Below, piece after piece: positions 33,686 to 42,718 of a DNA stretch of 64,000 nt. The position numbers were made by a program, and so were the translations under genes. Under the pieces are notes generated by a model. The model was not told the origin of the DNA. It saw only the letters and a list, made by a program, of their open reading frames with translations, and did not search any database. The DNA comes from Bradyrhizobium huanghuaihaiense. Lineage in GTDB: Bacteria; Pseudomonadota; Alphaproteobacteria; Rhizobiales; Xanthobacteraceae. The stretch covers positions 62,001 through 126,000 of the forward strand of contig NZ_VLLA01000013.1 of NCBI RefSeq assembly GCF_007830635.1. Reading direction: 5' to 3'. Positions within the stretch are counted from its first letter, which is position 1. Each line of letters opens with the position of its first letter.

Positions 33686-35155
33686 ATGGACCACGCCTTG
33701 GATCGTCCCTTGGATCATCCCTTGGACCGCCCCCTGACGAGCGCCACGGTCGGAGCGCTGGAGGATGGCTTCCATGCCATGGTCGCGCGGTCGCGGGCCG
33801 AGCCGGCCGCGACGCTGACCGAGCGGCTCGACCGGCTGGCGCGGCTGCGCACTGTGGTCGCCGACAATGAAGAACGATTCCGGCAGGCGATCTCGGCCGA
33901 TTTCGGCCACCGCTCTTCGGTCGAGACCACCATCGCCGAAGCCATGATGGTCTACAGCGAGATCCGGCATGCGACAAAACACCTGAAGGGCTGGATGGCG
34001 CCGCAGCGCATCGCCACCGCGCTGCAATTCCTGCCCGCGCGCAACCGGCTGATGCCGCAGCCGCTCGGCGTCGTCGGCATCATCGCGCCCTGGAATTATC
34101 CGCTGCAGCTGACGCTCGCGCCCGCGATCGGCGCAATCGCCGCCGGCAACCGTGTCATCATCAAGCCGAGCGAGCTCGCGCCGCACTTTTCCGCACTGCT
34201 GAAGGAGACGGTGGCCGCAAGGTTCGATGCGACCGAAGTGCTGATCACCGGCGTTGAGGACGAGGTCGCAAAGGCGTTTGCGAGCCTCCCCTTCGATCAT
34301 CTTGTCTTCACCGGCTCGACCCGGGTCGGGCGGCTGGTCGCGGAGGCCGCGGGGCGCAATCTGACGCCTGTCACGCTCGAGCTCGGCGGCAAGTCGCCGG
34401 CTATCATTGATGCTTCCGCCGATCTCGATGAAGCCGCCGAGCGCATCGCCTATGGAAAGCTGCTCAATGCCGGGCAGACCTGCATCGCGCCGGACTACGT
34501 GCTGGTGCCGGAAAATTCCGTGCAGGCTTTCGCCGAGAAGGTGCGCGCGCAGATGCGGCGCATGTTCGGCGCCGATCCCGCAAGCAGGGACTACACCTCC
34601 ATCATCTCCGACCGGCATTATGCGCGGCTGGAGGGACTGGTCGCGGATGCCGCGCAGCGCGGCGCAAAGATCCTGCAGCCGGCGAAGGCGGACGATCCCA
34701 ACTGGAAGGCGCACCGCAAATTCCCGCCGACGCTGATCCTCGGTACGACCGAAGCCATGGCGGCGATGCAGGAGGAGATCTTTGGCCCCGTGTTGCCGGT
34801 GCTGGGCACTCGCGATGCGAACGAGACGATCGCCTTCGTCAACGCGCGCGAGCGGCCGCTCGCGCTGTACTGGTTCGGCAAGGACCGCAGCGTGCGCGAC
34901 GAGGTGCTGGCGCGCACGATCTCCGGCGGCGTCACCGTCAACGACTGCCTGTTTCATTTCGCGCAAATCAACCAGCCGATGGGCGGCGTCGGCTCATCCG
35001 GCAGCGGCGTCTATCACGGCGAATGGGGTTTTCGCACGTTCAGCAAGCTGAAGCCGGTGTTCTATCGCTCGAAGTTCAACCGCCTCGCCGATCTCTATCC
35101 GCCCTATGGCGGCAAGATCGCGCGGCTGGAGAAGCTGATGCGGTTGATGTCGTAG
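33686..35155 (+). CDS. Coniferyl-aldehyde-type aldehyde dehydrogenase
   Basis: The 489-residue NAD(P)+-dependent enzyme has the ALDH motifs: IIAPWNYPLQLTLAP (about 131-145), the FTGSTRVGRL nucleotide site, the general base Glu in LELGGKSP and the catalytic Cys in NAGQTCIAPDY. The C-terminal part (QPMGGVGSSGSGVYHGEWGF, with SHGxxGF-like ending) and the Tyr/Phe-rich end match coniferyl aldehyde dehydrogenases, which oxidise aromatic or long-chain aldehydes. The first 16 residues are a short repeat (DHALDRPLDHPLDRPL) that homologues usually lack. GAGGGGAGAA precedes the ATG. Confidence 0.88.
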   Translation: MDHALDRPLDHPLDRPLTSATVGALEDGFHAMVARSRAEPAATLTERLDRLARLRTVVADNEERFRQAISADFGHRSSVETTIAEAMMVYSEIRHATKHLKGWMAPQRIATALQFLPARNRLMPQPLGVVGIIAPWNYPLQLTLAPAIGAIAAGNRVIIKPSELAPHFSALLKETVAARFDATEVLITGVEDEVAKAFASLPFDHLVFTGSTRVGRLVAEAAGRNLTPVTLELGGKSPAIIDASADLDEAAERIAYGKLLNAGQTCIAPDYVLVPENSVQAFAEKVRAQMRRMFGADPASRDYTSIISDRHYARLEGLVADAAQRGAKILQPAKADDPNWKAHRKFPPTLILGTTEAMAAMQEEIFGPVLPVLGTRDANETIAFVNARERPLALYWFGKDRSVRDEVLARTISGGVTVNDCLFHFAQINQPMGGVGSSGSGVYHGEWGFRTFSKLKPVFYRSKFNRLADLYPPYGGKIARLEKLMRLMS

Positions 35156-35168
35156 CTGACACGAACAC

Positions 35169-35248
35169 CGTCATTGCGAGCGCAGCGAAGCAATCCAGAA
35201 TCCCTCCGCGGCGACAGTCTGGATTGCTTCGCTTCGCTCGCAATGACG
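35169..35248. repeat. Palindromic repeat (GTCATTGCGAGCG family), copy 1
   Basis: The arms GTCATTGCGAGCGCAGCGAA and TTCGCTTCGCTCGCAATGAC enclose GCAATCCAG and CTGGATTGC. Related copies lie at 41981-42058, 52273-52354 and 63525-63605. It separates the aldehyde dehydrogenase and GMC genes. Confidence 0.9.
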
Positions 35249-35272
35249 AGAAGAGGGACAGGGGGAACAACA

Positions 35273-36871
35273 TTGACCGACACATTCGATTTCGTCGTCG
35301 TGGGCGCGGGCTCGGGCGGCTGCACCGTCGCAGGCCGGCTGTCGGAGGATGCGGCGACATCCGTCGCGCTGCTCGATGCGGGCGGGCGGAACGACAATTG
35401 GCGAATCACCACGCCATTCGGGATCGCCTTGCCATACAGCGCGGCCAACTGGGCCTTCGATACTGTGCCGCAGAAGGGATTGAACGGCCGTATCGGCTAT
35501 CAACCGCGCGGCAAGGGCCTCGGCGGCTCCTCGGCGATCAACGCGATGGTCTACATCCGCGGCCACAAATGGGACTACGACCACTGGGCCGCGCTCGGCA
35601 ACGCGGGCTGGTCGTATGCGGACGTGCTACCCTACTTCAAGCGCTCGGAGCACAACGCCGATTTCGACGGCGAATATCATGGCAAGGGCGGCCCGCTGCA
35701 CGTCAACAGACTGCGCTCGGACAATCCGATCCATGACGTCTTCCATCAGGCCGCGCGCGAGGCGCAGTTCCGCATCCGCGAGGACTTCAATGAAGAGGAC
35801 CATGAAGGGCTCGGCAGCTACCAGGTGACGCAGCGCAATGGCGAGCGCTGGAGCGCGGCGCGCGCTTATCTGCAGCCGCACATGGACAAGCGCGCGAATC
35901 TGCGGGTCGAGACGGGGGCGCAAGCAACCAAAATCCTGTTCGAAGGAGACCGCGCAGTCGGCATCGAATATGTGCAGGGCAGGCAGACAAGGCAGCTGCG
36001 CGCCCACCGCGAGGTGATCCTCGCTGGCGGCGCCTTCCAGTCACCGCAGCTGTTGATGCTCTCGGGCGTCGGCGACGGTAATGCGCTCGCCGAGCACGGC
36101 ATTGGCGTCGTCCATCACCTGCCGGGCGTCGGACGCAATCTGCAGGACCATCCGGATTTCGTGTTCGTCTACGCCTCCGACTATCCGCACTTCGTTCACT
36201 CGTCCCTTGGACGGCTGCCATCCCTGTTGCGCGCGATCCAGCGGTACCGCCGCGAGCGACGCGGACTGATGACCACCAATTTCGCCGAGTGCGGCGGCTT
36301 CCTGAAGACGCAGCCCCACCTCGACGTATCCGACATTCAATTGCACTTCGTCATCGCGATGCTCGACGACCACGGCCGCAAGCGTCACAAGGAAGCGGGC
36401 TTCTCATGCCATTTCTGTCTGCTCAGACCGAAGAGCCGCGGCAGCGTATGGCTGAAAAGCGCCGATCCGCTCGCAGCCCCCATGATCGATCCGAACTTCT
36501 TGGGTGAGGCGGAGGATCTCGAGGCGATGGTCGCCGGCTTCAAGACGACACGGCGCCTGATGGAGACGCCCGCGCTGCGCGCGCTGCAGAAAAAGGACAT
36601 GTTCACATCCGATGTGAGAACGGACGACGACATCCGCAGCATTCTGCGCGAGCGCGTCGACACCGTCTATCATCCGGTCGGCACCTGCAGGATGGGCACG
36701 GATGCGATGGCCGTGGTCGATCCCGCGCTGAAGGTGCACGGGGTCGAAGGCCTGCGCGTCGTCGACGCCTCGATCATGCCGACGCTGATCGGCGGCAACA
36801 CCAATGCGCCGACCATCATGATCGGGGAGAAGGCGGCGGATATGATCAGGGCGGAGATGCGGGCGAGTTAG
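35273..36871 (+). CDS. GMC-family FAD-dependent oxidoreductase
   Basis: The 532-residue flavoenzyme begins with the dinucleotide-binding motif FVVVGAGSGGCTVAGRL and has the GMC signatures GKGLGGSSAINAMVYIRG (about 80-97) and REVILAGGAFQSPQLLMLSG (about 245-264). The catalytic His is in VYHPVGTCRMG, near the C-terminal motif GGNTNAPTIMIGEKAAD. It probably oxidises a primary alcohol to the aldehyde, and the upstream aldehyde dehydrogenase could take the next step. The start is TTG at 35273 with AGGGGGA just upstream; the frame also opens through the repeat, which is not protein-like. Confidence 0.87.
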   Translation: MTDTFDFVVVGAGSGGCTVAGRLSEDAATSVALLDAGGRNDNWRITTPFGIALPYSAANWAFDTVPQKGLNGRIGYQPRGKGLGGSSAINAMVYIRGHKWDYDHWAALGNAGWSYADVLPYFKRSEHNADFDGEYHGKGGPLHVNRLRSDNPIHDVFHQAAREAQFRIREDFNEEDHEGLGSYQVTQRNGERWSAARAYLQPHMDKRANLRVETGAQATKILFEGDRAVGIEYVQGRQTRQLRAHREVILAGGAFQSPQLLMLSGVGDGNALAEHGIGVVHHLPGVGRNLQDHPDFVFVYASDYPHFVHSSLGRLPSLLRAIQRYRRERRGLMTTNFAECGGFLKTQPHLDVSDIQLHFVIAMLDDHGRKRHKEAGFSCHFCLLRPKSRGSVWLKSADPLAAPMIDPNFLGEAEDLEAMVAGFKTTRRLMETPALRALQKKDMFTSDVRTDDDIRSILRERVDTVYHPVGTCRMGTDAMAVVDPALKVHGVEGLRVVDASIMPTLIGGNTNAPTIMIGEKAADMIRAEMRAS

Positions 36872-36890
36872 GCGACGCTGCTGCGTTATC

Positions 36891-37025
36891 CTCCGACGTC
36901 GTCCCGGCGAAGGCCGGGACCCATACCTCCAGGAAGAAGTTGCGGGGCGCGCTGATAACTCCGAGTCTTCGCCAAACTACGTTTCGTGGTTATGGGTCCC
37001 GGCCTTCGCCGGGACGACGGCGGAG
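36891..37025. repeat. Palindromic repeat (GGTTATGGGTCCCGG family), second copy
   Basis: The arms CCGACGTCGTCCCGGCG and CGCCGGGACGACGGCGG enclose GGGACCCATA and TATGGGTCCC. It shares AACTCCGAGTCTTCGCCAAA with the element at 7842-8004. It lies between convergent genes. Confidence 0.85.
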
Positions 37026-37057
37026 TAAATGGTGCCTTCCAAGCGATACAAGCTTGC

Positions 37058-37819
37058 TCAATTCAGCAAGAACCCGCCATCCACCGTCACTACGCTCCCC
37101 GTCATATACCGCGACGCCTTCGACGCCAGCAGCAGGATCGCGCCGTCGAGATCGGACTCGGCGCCGACGCGGCGCTGGGGGATGCGTTTGGCAAGGCGCT
37201 CGCCTGCGGGCGTCGACCAGAAGGCGTGATTCATCTCGGTGTCGATGTAGCCGGGCGCGAGCGCGTTGATGCGGATGCTTTGCCCGGCAAGCTCCAGCGC
37301 CATCGCTTTGGTCGCCTGGATGATGCCGGCCTTGGAGATCGCGTAAGGCGAGACCGCCTTCAAGACGCCGGTGCCGAGCACGGAGGCGATGTTGACGATG
37401 TTGCCTTCCTGCTTGCGCGCGATCATGCGGCGGGCGATTTCGGTCGCAAGGAAATAGGCGCCCTTGAGATTGGCGCCGATCACGGCATCCCAATCGGCCT
37501 CGGTCTGCTCGGTCGCGAGCTTCTCGATGGCGATGCCGGCATTGTTGATCAGCACCGTGACGGGGCCGAGCGCAGCTTCCGCCGCATCGACAGCCTTCGC
37601 GATCGAGGCGGTGTCGGTGACGTCGAGCGCGATAGCGGCGGCGCGGCCGCCCTTGCCGCGGATTTCGTCTTCCAGGCTCTTCAGCTTATCCGTCTGCCGC
37701 GCGGCGAGCGCGACAGCCGCGCCATGCGCTGCCAGCACCCGGGCAAACTGCCGCCCCAGCCCCTGGCTCGCGCCCGTGACGAGAATGGTTTCTTTACTGA
37801 CGTCGAATAGGTCTGACAT
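37058..37819 (-). CDS. Short-chain dehydrogenase/reductase (SDR)
   Basis: The 253-residue protein has all classical SDR elements: the cofactor loop TGASQGLG (about 15-22), NNAG (about 91-94), the active-site YAISK (Tyr and Lys, about 157-161) with its Ser in NIASVLG, and the C-terminal GSVVTVDGG. It interconverts an alcohol and a ketone with NAD(P)(H). The substrate is unknown. AAGGA precedes the ATG at 37819. It is divergent from the CvpA gene (120-base gap). Confidence 0.9.
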   Translation of the reverse strand: MSDLFDVSKETILVTGASQGLGRQFARVLAAHGAAVALAARQTDKLKSLEDEIRGKGGRAAAIALDVTDTASIAKAVDAAEAALGPVTVLINNAGIAIEKLATEQTEADWDAVIGANLKGAYFLATEIARRMIARKQEGNIVNIASVLGTGVLKAVSPYAISKAGIIQATKAMALELAGQSIRINALAPGYIDTEMNHAFWSTPAGERLAKRIPQRRVGAESDLDGAILLLASKASRYMTGSVVTVDGGFLLN

Positions 37820-37939
37820 GACGATGTCCTTGCGCGCAACCCTGCTCTTTTGGAGCCATCAATACAGACGATTTTAACGATCTGAAACCGGAATGACCGG
37901 CCCGGCGTTCATTCGTTCCATCTAGTCAGGGTTGTGGTC

Positions 37940-38452
37940 ATGAACAGTTTCGATCTCGCCGTCTATGCCGCGCTCGCCGTCGCGGTGGGCCTGGGTTTCA
38001 GGACCGGTCTGCTCCGCAGCGGCATGACCATCCTCGCTTATCTCATCGCCGCGCCGATCGCGGTCGCGCTGATGCCGCTGATCGCGCCGCAGATCGCAGG
38101 CAATCCGAACGCGCCGCTGCTGCAGAACTGGATCTGGTTCTTCGGCATCTTCGTCGTCGTCGGCATGCTGTTCGGACATATTGGCCGCTTCGTGTTGGAC
38201 GACACGGTCGGCGAGGCCGGAATCGCCGACCGGCTCGGCGGCGCCGCGCTCGGCGCCGTCAGGGTCGGCCTCGTCGCCACTACGCTGGTGCTGGTGTTCG
38301 ACCGGATCGTGCCGGCGAACCACCAGCCGCCATTCCTCGCCGGCTCGCATCTGCGGCCGTTGTTCTCCACGGTCGGCCAGATGGGTTTCAAGTCACTGCC
38401 GCCGGAGGCAGCGTCCGTGATCGACCGGCTCAAGCAGGAGCGGCGGATCTAG
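37940..38452 (+). CDS. CvpA-family membrane protein
   Basis: The 170-residue protein has four predicted transmembrane helices (about 4-22, 27-48, 62-83 and 105-126) and a basic cytoplasmic tail ending DRLKQERRI. The pattern fits the CvpA/colicin V production family of inner-membrane proteins, which have no settled biochemical role. The ATG at 37940 has AGGG upstream; a GTG six bases earlier is possible. Confidence 0.78.
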   Translation: MNSFDLAVYAALAVAVGLGFRTGLLRSGMTILAYLIAAPIAVALMPLIAPQIAGNPNAPLLQNWIWFFGIFVVVGMLFGHIGRFVLDDTVGEAGIADRLGGAALGAVRVGLVATTLVLVFDRIVPANHQPPFLAGSHLRPLFSTVGQMGFKSLPPEAASVIDRLKQERRI

Positions 38453-38578
38453 CGCGCATTTGCATCGCCGCGCCGAGCGCCATGCATTTTGACGCGGGCC
38501 CGTCTCTTATCAGCGGCGTCACAGTTGGCTAAGGTGGCCGCCGTCCAAAACCTGCCTGCTATTTTCGGGAGTGAAACA

Positions 38579-39361
38579 GTGGATCTTGGGATCAAAGGTC
38601 GCCGCGCCATCGTCTGCGCATCCAGCAAGGGCCTCGGCCGCGCTTGCGCCATCTCGCTGGCCGAAGCCGGCGTTCATGTCACGCTGACGGCGCGGGGCGC
38701 CGAAGCGCTGAAGAAGACGGCCGACGAGATCCGGAAGGCCTATCCCGGCGTGACGGTCACCGAGATCGTCGGCGACATCACGACGCCTGCGGGGCGCGAA
38801 GCGGTGCTGAAGGCCTGCCCCGATCCCGACATCCTGATCAACAATGCCGGCGGCCCGCCGCCCGGCGATTTCCGCAACTGGACCCGCGACGACTGGATCA
38901 AGGCGATCGACGCCAACATGCTGACCCCGATCGAGCTGATCAAGGCGACCGTCGACGGCATGATGGCGCGCAAGTTCGGCCGCATCGTCAACATCACCTC
39001 GGCCGCGGTGAAGGCGCCGATCGACATCCTCGGCCTCTCCAACGGCGCGCGTGCCGGCCTCACCGGCTTCATCGCCGGCCTGTCGCGCAAGACGGTGATC
39101 AACAACGTCACCATCAACGGCCTGTTGCCGGGCCCGTTCGAGACCGACCGCCTGACCGGCACCGCGAAGGCCGAAGCCGACAAGCGCGGCACGACGCCGG
39201 AACAGATCCTGGCCGAGCGCGCCAAGCTCAACCCGGCGGGCCGCTTCGGCCAGCCCGACGAGTTCGGCTATGCCTGCGCCTTCCTCTGCGGCGCCAAGGC
39301 CGGCTTCATCACCGGGCAGAACATTCTGCTCGACGGTGGCGCCTTCCCAGGCACGCTGTAA
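38579..39361 (+). CDS. Short-chain dehydrogenase/reductase (SDR)
   Basis: The 260-residue protein starts at GTG (VDLGIKGRRAIVCASSKGLG); the cofactor loop is CASSKGLG in place of TGxxxGxG. NNAGGPPPG follows NNAG, and the end GQNILLDGGAFPGTL is typical. The active-site region reads NITSAAVKAPIDILGLSNGARAG (split here by usual variation): the expected YxxxK is LSNGA, so the catalytic Tyr and Lys are not in their normal context. A structural or non-classical role is possible. GGGAG stands 8 bases before the GTG. Confidence 0.82.
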   Translation: MDLGIKGRRAIVCASSKGLGRACAISLAEAGVHVTLTARGAEALKKTADEIRKAYPGVTVTEIVGDITTPAGREAVLKACPDPDILINNAGGPPPGDFRNWTRDDWIKAIDANMLTPIELIKATVDGMMARKFGRIVNITSAAVKAPIDILGLSNGARAGLTGFIAGLSRKTVINNVTINGLLPGPFETDRLTGTAKAEADKRGTTPEQILAERAKLNPAGRFGQPDEFGYACAFLCGAKAGFITGQNILLDGGAFPGTL

Positions 39362-39370
39362 CGCCGCTTC

Positions 39371-39400
39371 GCTCTCTCCCCGCTCCTGCGGGGAGAGAGC
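39371..39400. terminator. Bidirectional hairpin terminator
   Basis: GCTCTCTCCCCGC and GCGGGGAGAGAGC form a 13-bp perfect stem with a four-base loop. It stands between the convergent ends of the SDR gene and the DUF3775 gene. Confidence 0.75.
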
Positions 39401-39412
39401 GCTTTGCAACAT

Positions 39413-39889
39413 TCACCGCTGCTTCGTCGGCTCGTCCTCGTCCCGCTCGCTGGGATCGGAGGAATCGGCGGTGAGACGCTCGTCGGTCCAGTCGATGCCG
39501 AAGGCATCGAGACCATCGGCGAGCAGATCGCCCAGCATCGGCTCGCCGAGCAGGTACTGCACCGTTTCGTGCCGGGGCTTGCGATACTCGGACCGCGCCT
39601 CCACGGCGCGGGCACGTAAGTCATCCCAGTCATCGATCGTGCCGTCGCCACGACCGAGCCAGGTCAGCGCGACGAGGTCGACCTGCTCGTCCTCGTTCAG
39701 GGCAACGATGAAGCCGCCGAGCTCGCTGGCGACCGGATCGGAGCCGTCATCCCCGAGCACGTCGACCGCGTCGTCATCGCTCGGATTCGACCCCGAATCG
39801 GGATCGACATCCCCTTCCTTGACGTCGAATTCGCGCGCCTTCTCGATGATGAAGGCGACTTTCTCGGCGGAGATTGCAAGCTCTGGCAT
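39413..39889 (-). CDS. DUF3775 domain protein
   Basis: The 158-residue acidic protein starts MPELAISAEKVAFIIEKARE and has the DUF3775 layout: an N-terminal helical segment, a very acidic linker (DVDPDSGSNPSDDDAVDVLG) and a C-terminal helical part with ALTWLGRGDGTIDDWDDLRA. The function of the family is unknown; it is common in Rhizobiales. GAGG stands 6 bases before the ATG at 39889. It is divergent from the MBL gene at 40022. Confidence 0.85.
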   Translation of the reverse strand: MPELAISAEKVAFIIEKAREFDVKEGDVDPDSGSNPSDDDAVDVLGDDGSDPVASELGGFIVALNEDEQVDLVALTWLGRGDGTIDDWDDLRARAVEARSEYRKPRHETVQYLLGEPMLGDLLADGLDAFGIDWTDERLTADSSDPSERDEDEPTKQR

Positions 39890-40021
39890 GGCAGCCTCTT
39901 TTGTCGTCGCTTTCTCTTGGGGTTCCCGCGATAACGCCGCATCGCACCAGATGATCCATTGCGCTTGACGGCGGAAAACCGCATGTTTCGGCACCAAAAC
40001 AAGAACGTGGGAAGGCGCCCG

Positions 40022-40870
40022 ATGCAGTGGAAAGTGGGCAGGGTCAAAATCACCAAGGTGGTGGAATTGGAGACGGTCGGCTCGACCCGCTTCATCCTGC
40101 CGCTAGCGACCAATGATGAGATCCGGAAGCTGCCCTGGCTGATCCCGCATTTCGCCACCGAAGAAGGCCGGCTGAAAATGTCGATCCACTCGCTGGTGGT
40201 GGAGACACCGACGCGCCGCATCGTGGTCGACACCGGCCTTGGCAACGACAAGCAAGGCCGCGGCGTCCCGACCTGGAACAACCGCACCACGCCGTTCCTG
40301 GAGACGATGATCGCGGCGGGCTTTCCGCCCGAGAGTATCGACACCGTGCTCTGCACACATCTTCATGTCGATCACGTCGGCTGGAACACGAAGCTGGTCG
40401 ACGGCAAATGGGTGCCGACCTTCCCGAAGGCGCGTTACGTCTTCGGCCGCACCGAATACGAGCACTGGCGCGACCATTCCATCGAGCCGGACAAGGCCGC
40501 CGTGTTTGGCGATTCCGTGCAGCCGATCGTCGACGCGGATCGGGCCGATCTGATCCCGAGCGATCATCAGCTGTGCGACGAGATCAGCATGATCCCGACC
40601 CCGGGCCACAGTCCCGGCCATATGAGCATCCTGATCAAATCTGACGGCGAGCAGGGCCTGCTCACCGGTGACGTCGCCCATCATCCCTGCCAGATGGCGC
40701 ATCTCGACTGGTCCTCGACCGCCGATTCCGACCAGGCGCAGTCGGCGGTGACGCGGGCCGCGCTGTTCGGCCGCTTTGCCGACACCGAGACGCTGGTGAT
40801 CGGCGGGCATTTTTCGGCCGGGCACATCAGGCGCGACGGGGCCGCGTTCAGGTTTGTGGCGCTGCAATGA
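40022..40870 (+). CDS. MBL-fold metallo-hydrolase (lactonase-like), copy A
   Basis: The 282-residue enzyme has the full metal motif HLHVDH (H113, H115, D117, H118), a further His in TPGHSPGH and an Asp in LLTGDVAHH, and a C-terminal His in GGHFSAGH. The layout resembles the AHL-lactonase/organophosphate-hydrolase branch of the fold. It shares the block THLHVDHVGWNT and KWVPTFPKARYVF-like sequence with the protein encoded at 42719-43588, so the two are paralogues. The natural substrate is not known. GGGAAGG precedes the ATG at 40022. Confidence 0.88.
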   Translation: MQWKVGRVKITKVVELETVGSTRFILPLATNDEIRKLPWLIPHFATEEGRLKMSIHSLVVETPTRRIVVDTGLGNDKQGRGVPTWNNRTTPFLETMIAAGFPPESIDTVLCTHLHVDHVGWNTKLVDGKWVPTFPKARYVFGRTEYEHWRDHSIEPDKAAVFGDSVQPIVDADRADLIPSDHQLCDEISMIPTPGHSPGHMSILIKSDGEQGLLTGDVAHHPCQMAHLDWSSTADSDQAQSAVTRAALFGRFADTETLVIGGHFSAGHIRRDGAAFRFVALQ

Positions 40871-40877
40871 CGCGATC

Positions 40878-41008
40878 GTAGGGTGGGTTAGCCCCGCGGA
40901 TTGCGCGAAGCGCAAACCGCTCGGCGTAACCCACCACGTCTGCATCCTTGGAGAGAGAAGAGGTGGGTTACGCCCGGACTGCGCGCAGCCCGTGCTAACC
41001 CACCCTAC
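40878..41008. repeat. Palindromic intergenic repeat (GTAGGGTGGGTTA family)
   Basis: The outer arms GTAGGGTGGGTTAGC and GCTAACCCACCCTAC are exact complements; internal parts repeat GGCGTAACCCACC and GGTGGGTTACGCC. It fills most of the 242-base gap before the FAH-family gene. Confidence 0.88.
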
Positions 41009-41112
41009 AAAGTAAGGGCTGCAATGCGCCCCGTTTTGAGCGGTTGAATTTCCCGCCGCGCTGTTCCATGAAGCTGTTTAACCGATCGGTCCATTTCCAG
41101 GGAGAAACGAGA

Positions 41113-41955
41113 ATGAAGCTTGTTCGTTATGGCGAAAAGGGTGCGGAAAAGCCCGGCCTGATCGACAAATCCGGCCAGTTGCGCGACCTGTCGGCCCATG
41201 TGAAGGACCTCACGGGCGAGGCCTATTCGCCGGAGTCCCTGAAGAAGCTGGCGGCCCTCGACCCCGCCTCGCTGCCCGCCGTCTCCGGCAAGCCGCGGTT
41301 CGGCGCGCCCGTCACCGGCATCTCGAAATTCGTCGCCATCGGCCTCAATTACAGCGACCACGCCAAGGAAACGGGCGCTGCGATCCCGACCGAGCCGATC
41401 ATCTTCATGAAGGCCAACACCTCGCTCTCCGGCCCGAACGACGCGGTGGAGAAGCCGCGCGGCTCGACCAAGCTCGACTGGGAGGTCGAGATCGCCGCCA
41501 TCATCGGCACCCGCGCCAAGTACGTCTCGGAAGCCGACGCGCTGAACTACGTCGCCGGCTATTGCGTCTGCAACGACGTCTCCGAGCGCGCCTTCCAGAT
41601 CGAGCGCCTGGGTCAGTGGACCAAGGGCAAGTCGCATGACACCTTCGGCCCGGTCGGCCCCTGGCTCGCGACCAAGGACGAGATCAAGGACGTGCAGAAC
41701 TTGTCGATGTGGCTCGACGTCAACGGCCAGCGCCGCCAGACCGGCTCGACCAAGACCATGATCTTCTCGATGGCCAAGTGCGTCTCCTACGTCTCGCAGT
41801 TCATGACGCTGCTGCCGGGCGACATCATCACCACCGGCACCCCGCCCGGCGTCGGCCTCGGCATGAAGCCGCCAACCTTCCTCAATGTCGGCGACGTCGT
41901 GACGCTCGGCATCGAGGGCCTCGGCGAGCAGCGCCAGGAGATCATCGCGGCGTAA
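41113..41955 (+). CDS. Fumarylacetoacetate hydrolase (FAH) family protein
   Basis: The 280-residue protein has a short N-terminal domain (about 1-65) and the FAH catalytic domain (about 70-278). Metal ligands are expected in the block GLNYSDHAKE (substrate end), the Glu pair of LDWEVEIAAIIG, and an Asp in CNDVSERAF; GTPPGVGLGMKPPTFL is the usual C-terminal motif. Members cleave C-C bonds of acylpyruvates or related keto acids in aromatic ring-cleavage pathways. The GST at 42093 could be the isomerase partner. GGAGAAACGAGA precedes the ATG at 41113. Confidence 0.9.
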   Translation: MKLVRYGEKGAEKPGLIDKSGQLRDLSAHVKDLTGEAYSPESLKKLAALDPASLPAVSGKPRFGAPVTGISKFVAIGLNYSDHAKETGAAIPTEPIIFMKANTSLSGPNDAVEKPRGSTKLDWEVEIAAIIGTRAKYVSEADALNYVAGYCVCNDVSERAFQIERLGQWTKGKSHDTFGPVGPWLATKDEIKDVQNLSMWLDVNGQRRQTGSTKTMIFSMAKCVSYVSQFMTLLPGDIITTGTPPGVGLGMKPPTFLNVGDVVTLGIEGLGEQRQEIIAA

Positions 41956-41980
41956 GCCTCCGCCCTCTCCCCGTCATTGC

Positions 41981-42058
41981 GAGGAGCTCTTGCGACGAAG
42001 CAATCCAGGTTCTTTCTGCGGAGACAGTCTGGATTGCTTCGCTCCGCTCGCAATGACG
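41981..42058. repeat. Palindromic repeat (GTCATTGCGAG family), copy 2
   Basis: The arms CCGTCATTGCGAG and CTCGCAATGACG enclose GAAGCAATCCAGG and CTGGATTGCTTCG. It lies between the FAH and GST genes, which are co-directional, so if they share a transcript the repeat lies within it as a hairpin. Confidence 0.88.
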
Positions 42059-42092
42059 AAAACAACCGCCGGATGTTCATCAGGATCGTTCC

Positions 42093-42704
42093 ATGAAGCT
42101 CACCTTCTCCCCCGCCTCGCCCTTCGCCCGCAAGGTGCGCATCGCCGCGATCGAGCTCGGGCTGATCGACAAGATCGAGCTGACGCCCGCAACCGTCGCG
42201 CCGGGCACGGCCAACGAGGACTATTCGAAGATCACGCCGCTGAAGAAGCTGCCGGTGCTGATCACCAATGACGGCGACGTCATTTTGGATTCCTACGTCA
42301 TCGTCGAATATCTCAACGAGATGGCCGGCGGCAGCCTGATCCCGGATTACGGCCCGCAGCGCTGGAAGGCCAAGACCAATCACTCCCTGATCAACGGCAT
42401 GCTCGATTCCATGCTGCTGTGCCGCTACGAGAAGATGGTGCGGCCGCAGGGCCTGCAATGGCAGGCCTGGTCCGACGACCACTGGAACCGGGCCTGGACC
42501 GGCATGGCGCGCTTCGAGAACATGCCCGACGTGCTGAACGGTCCGTTCGACATCTCGCAGATCGGCCTCGTTTGCGTGCTCGGCTATGCCGACTTCCGCT
42601 TCGCCGATTGCGGCTGGCGCAAGGCCTATCCGAAGCTCGACGCCTTCCACCAAAAAATGCTGGAGCGGCCCTCTGTGAAGATCTCGGTGCCGCCGGCGGC
42701 GTAA
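42093..42704 (+). CDS. Glutathione S-transferase family protein
   Basis: The 203-residue protein has a thioredoxin-like N-terminal domain (MKLTFSPASPFARKVRIAA; about 1-78, PLKKLPVLI giving the cis-Pro and ILDSYVIVEYL the Ser contact) and a helical C-terminal domain (about 88-200). Position next to an FAH-family gene suggests a maleylacetoacetate/maleylpyruvate-type isomerase, but the sequence alone does not prove it. AGGATC stands 6 bases before the ATG. The following MBL gene starts 14 bases later, so the two are in one operon. Confidence 0.87.
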   Translation: MKLTFSPASPFARKVRIAAIELGLIDKIELTPATVAPGTANEDYSKITPLKKLPVLITNDGDVILDSYVIVEYLNEMAGGSLIPDYGPQRWKAKTNHSLINGMLDSMLLCRYEKMVRPQGLQWQAWSDDHWNRAWTGMARFENMPDVLNGPFDISQIGLVCVLGYADFRFADCGWRKAYPKLDAFHQKMLERPSVKISVPPAA

Positions 42705-42718
42705 CAGCGGGAGTTCTC

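Noticed and set aside
35160..35260. Palindromic repeat as an insertion sequence end
   Set aside because: There is no transposase and no target duplication; the same element recurs at other intergenic sites without any cargo.
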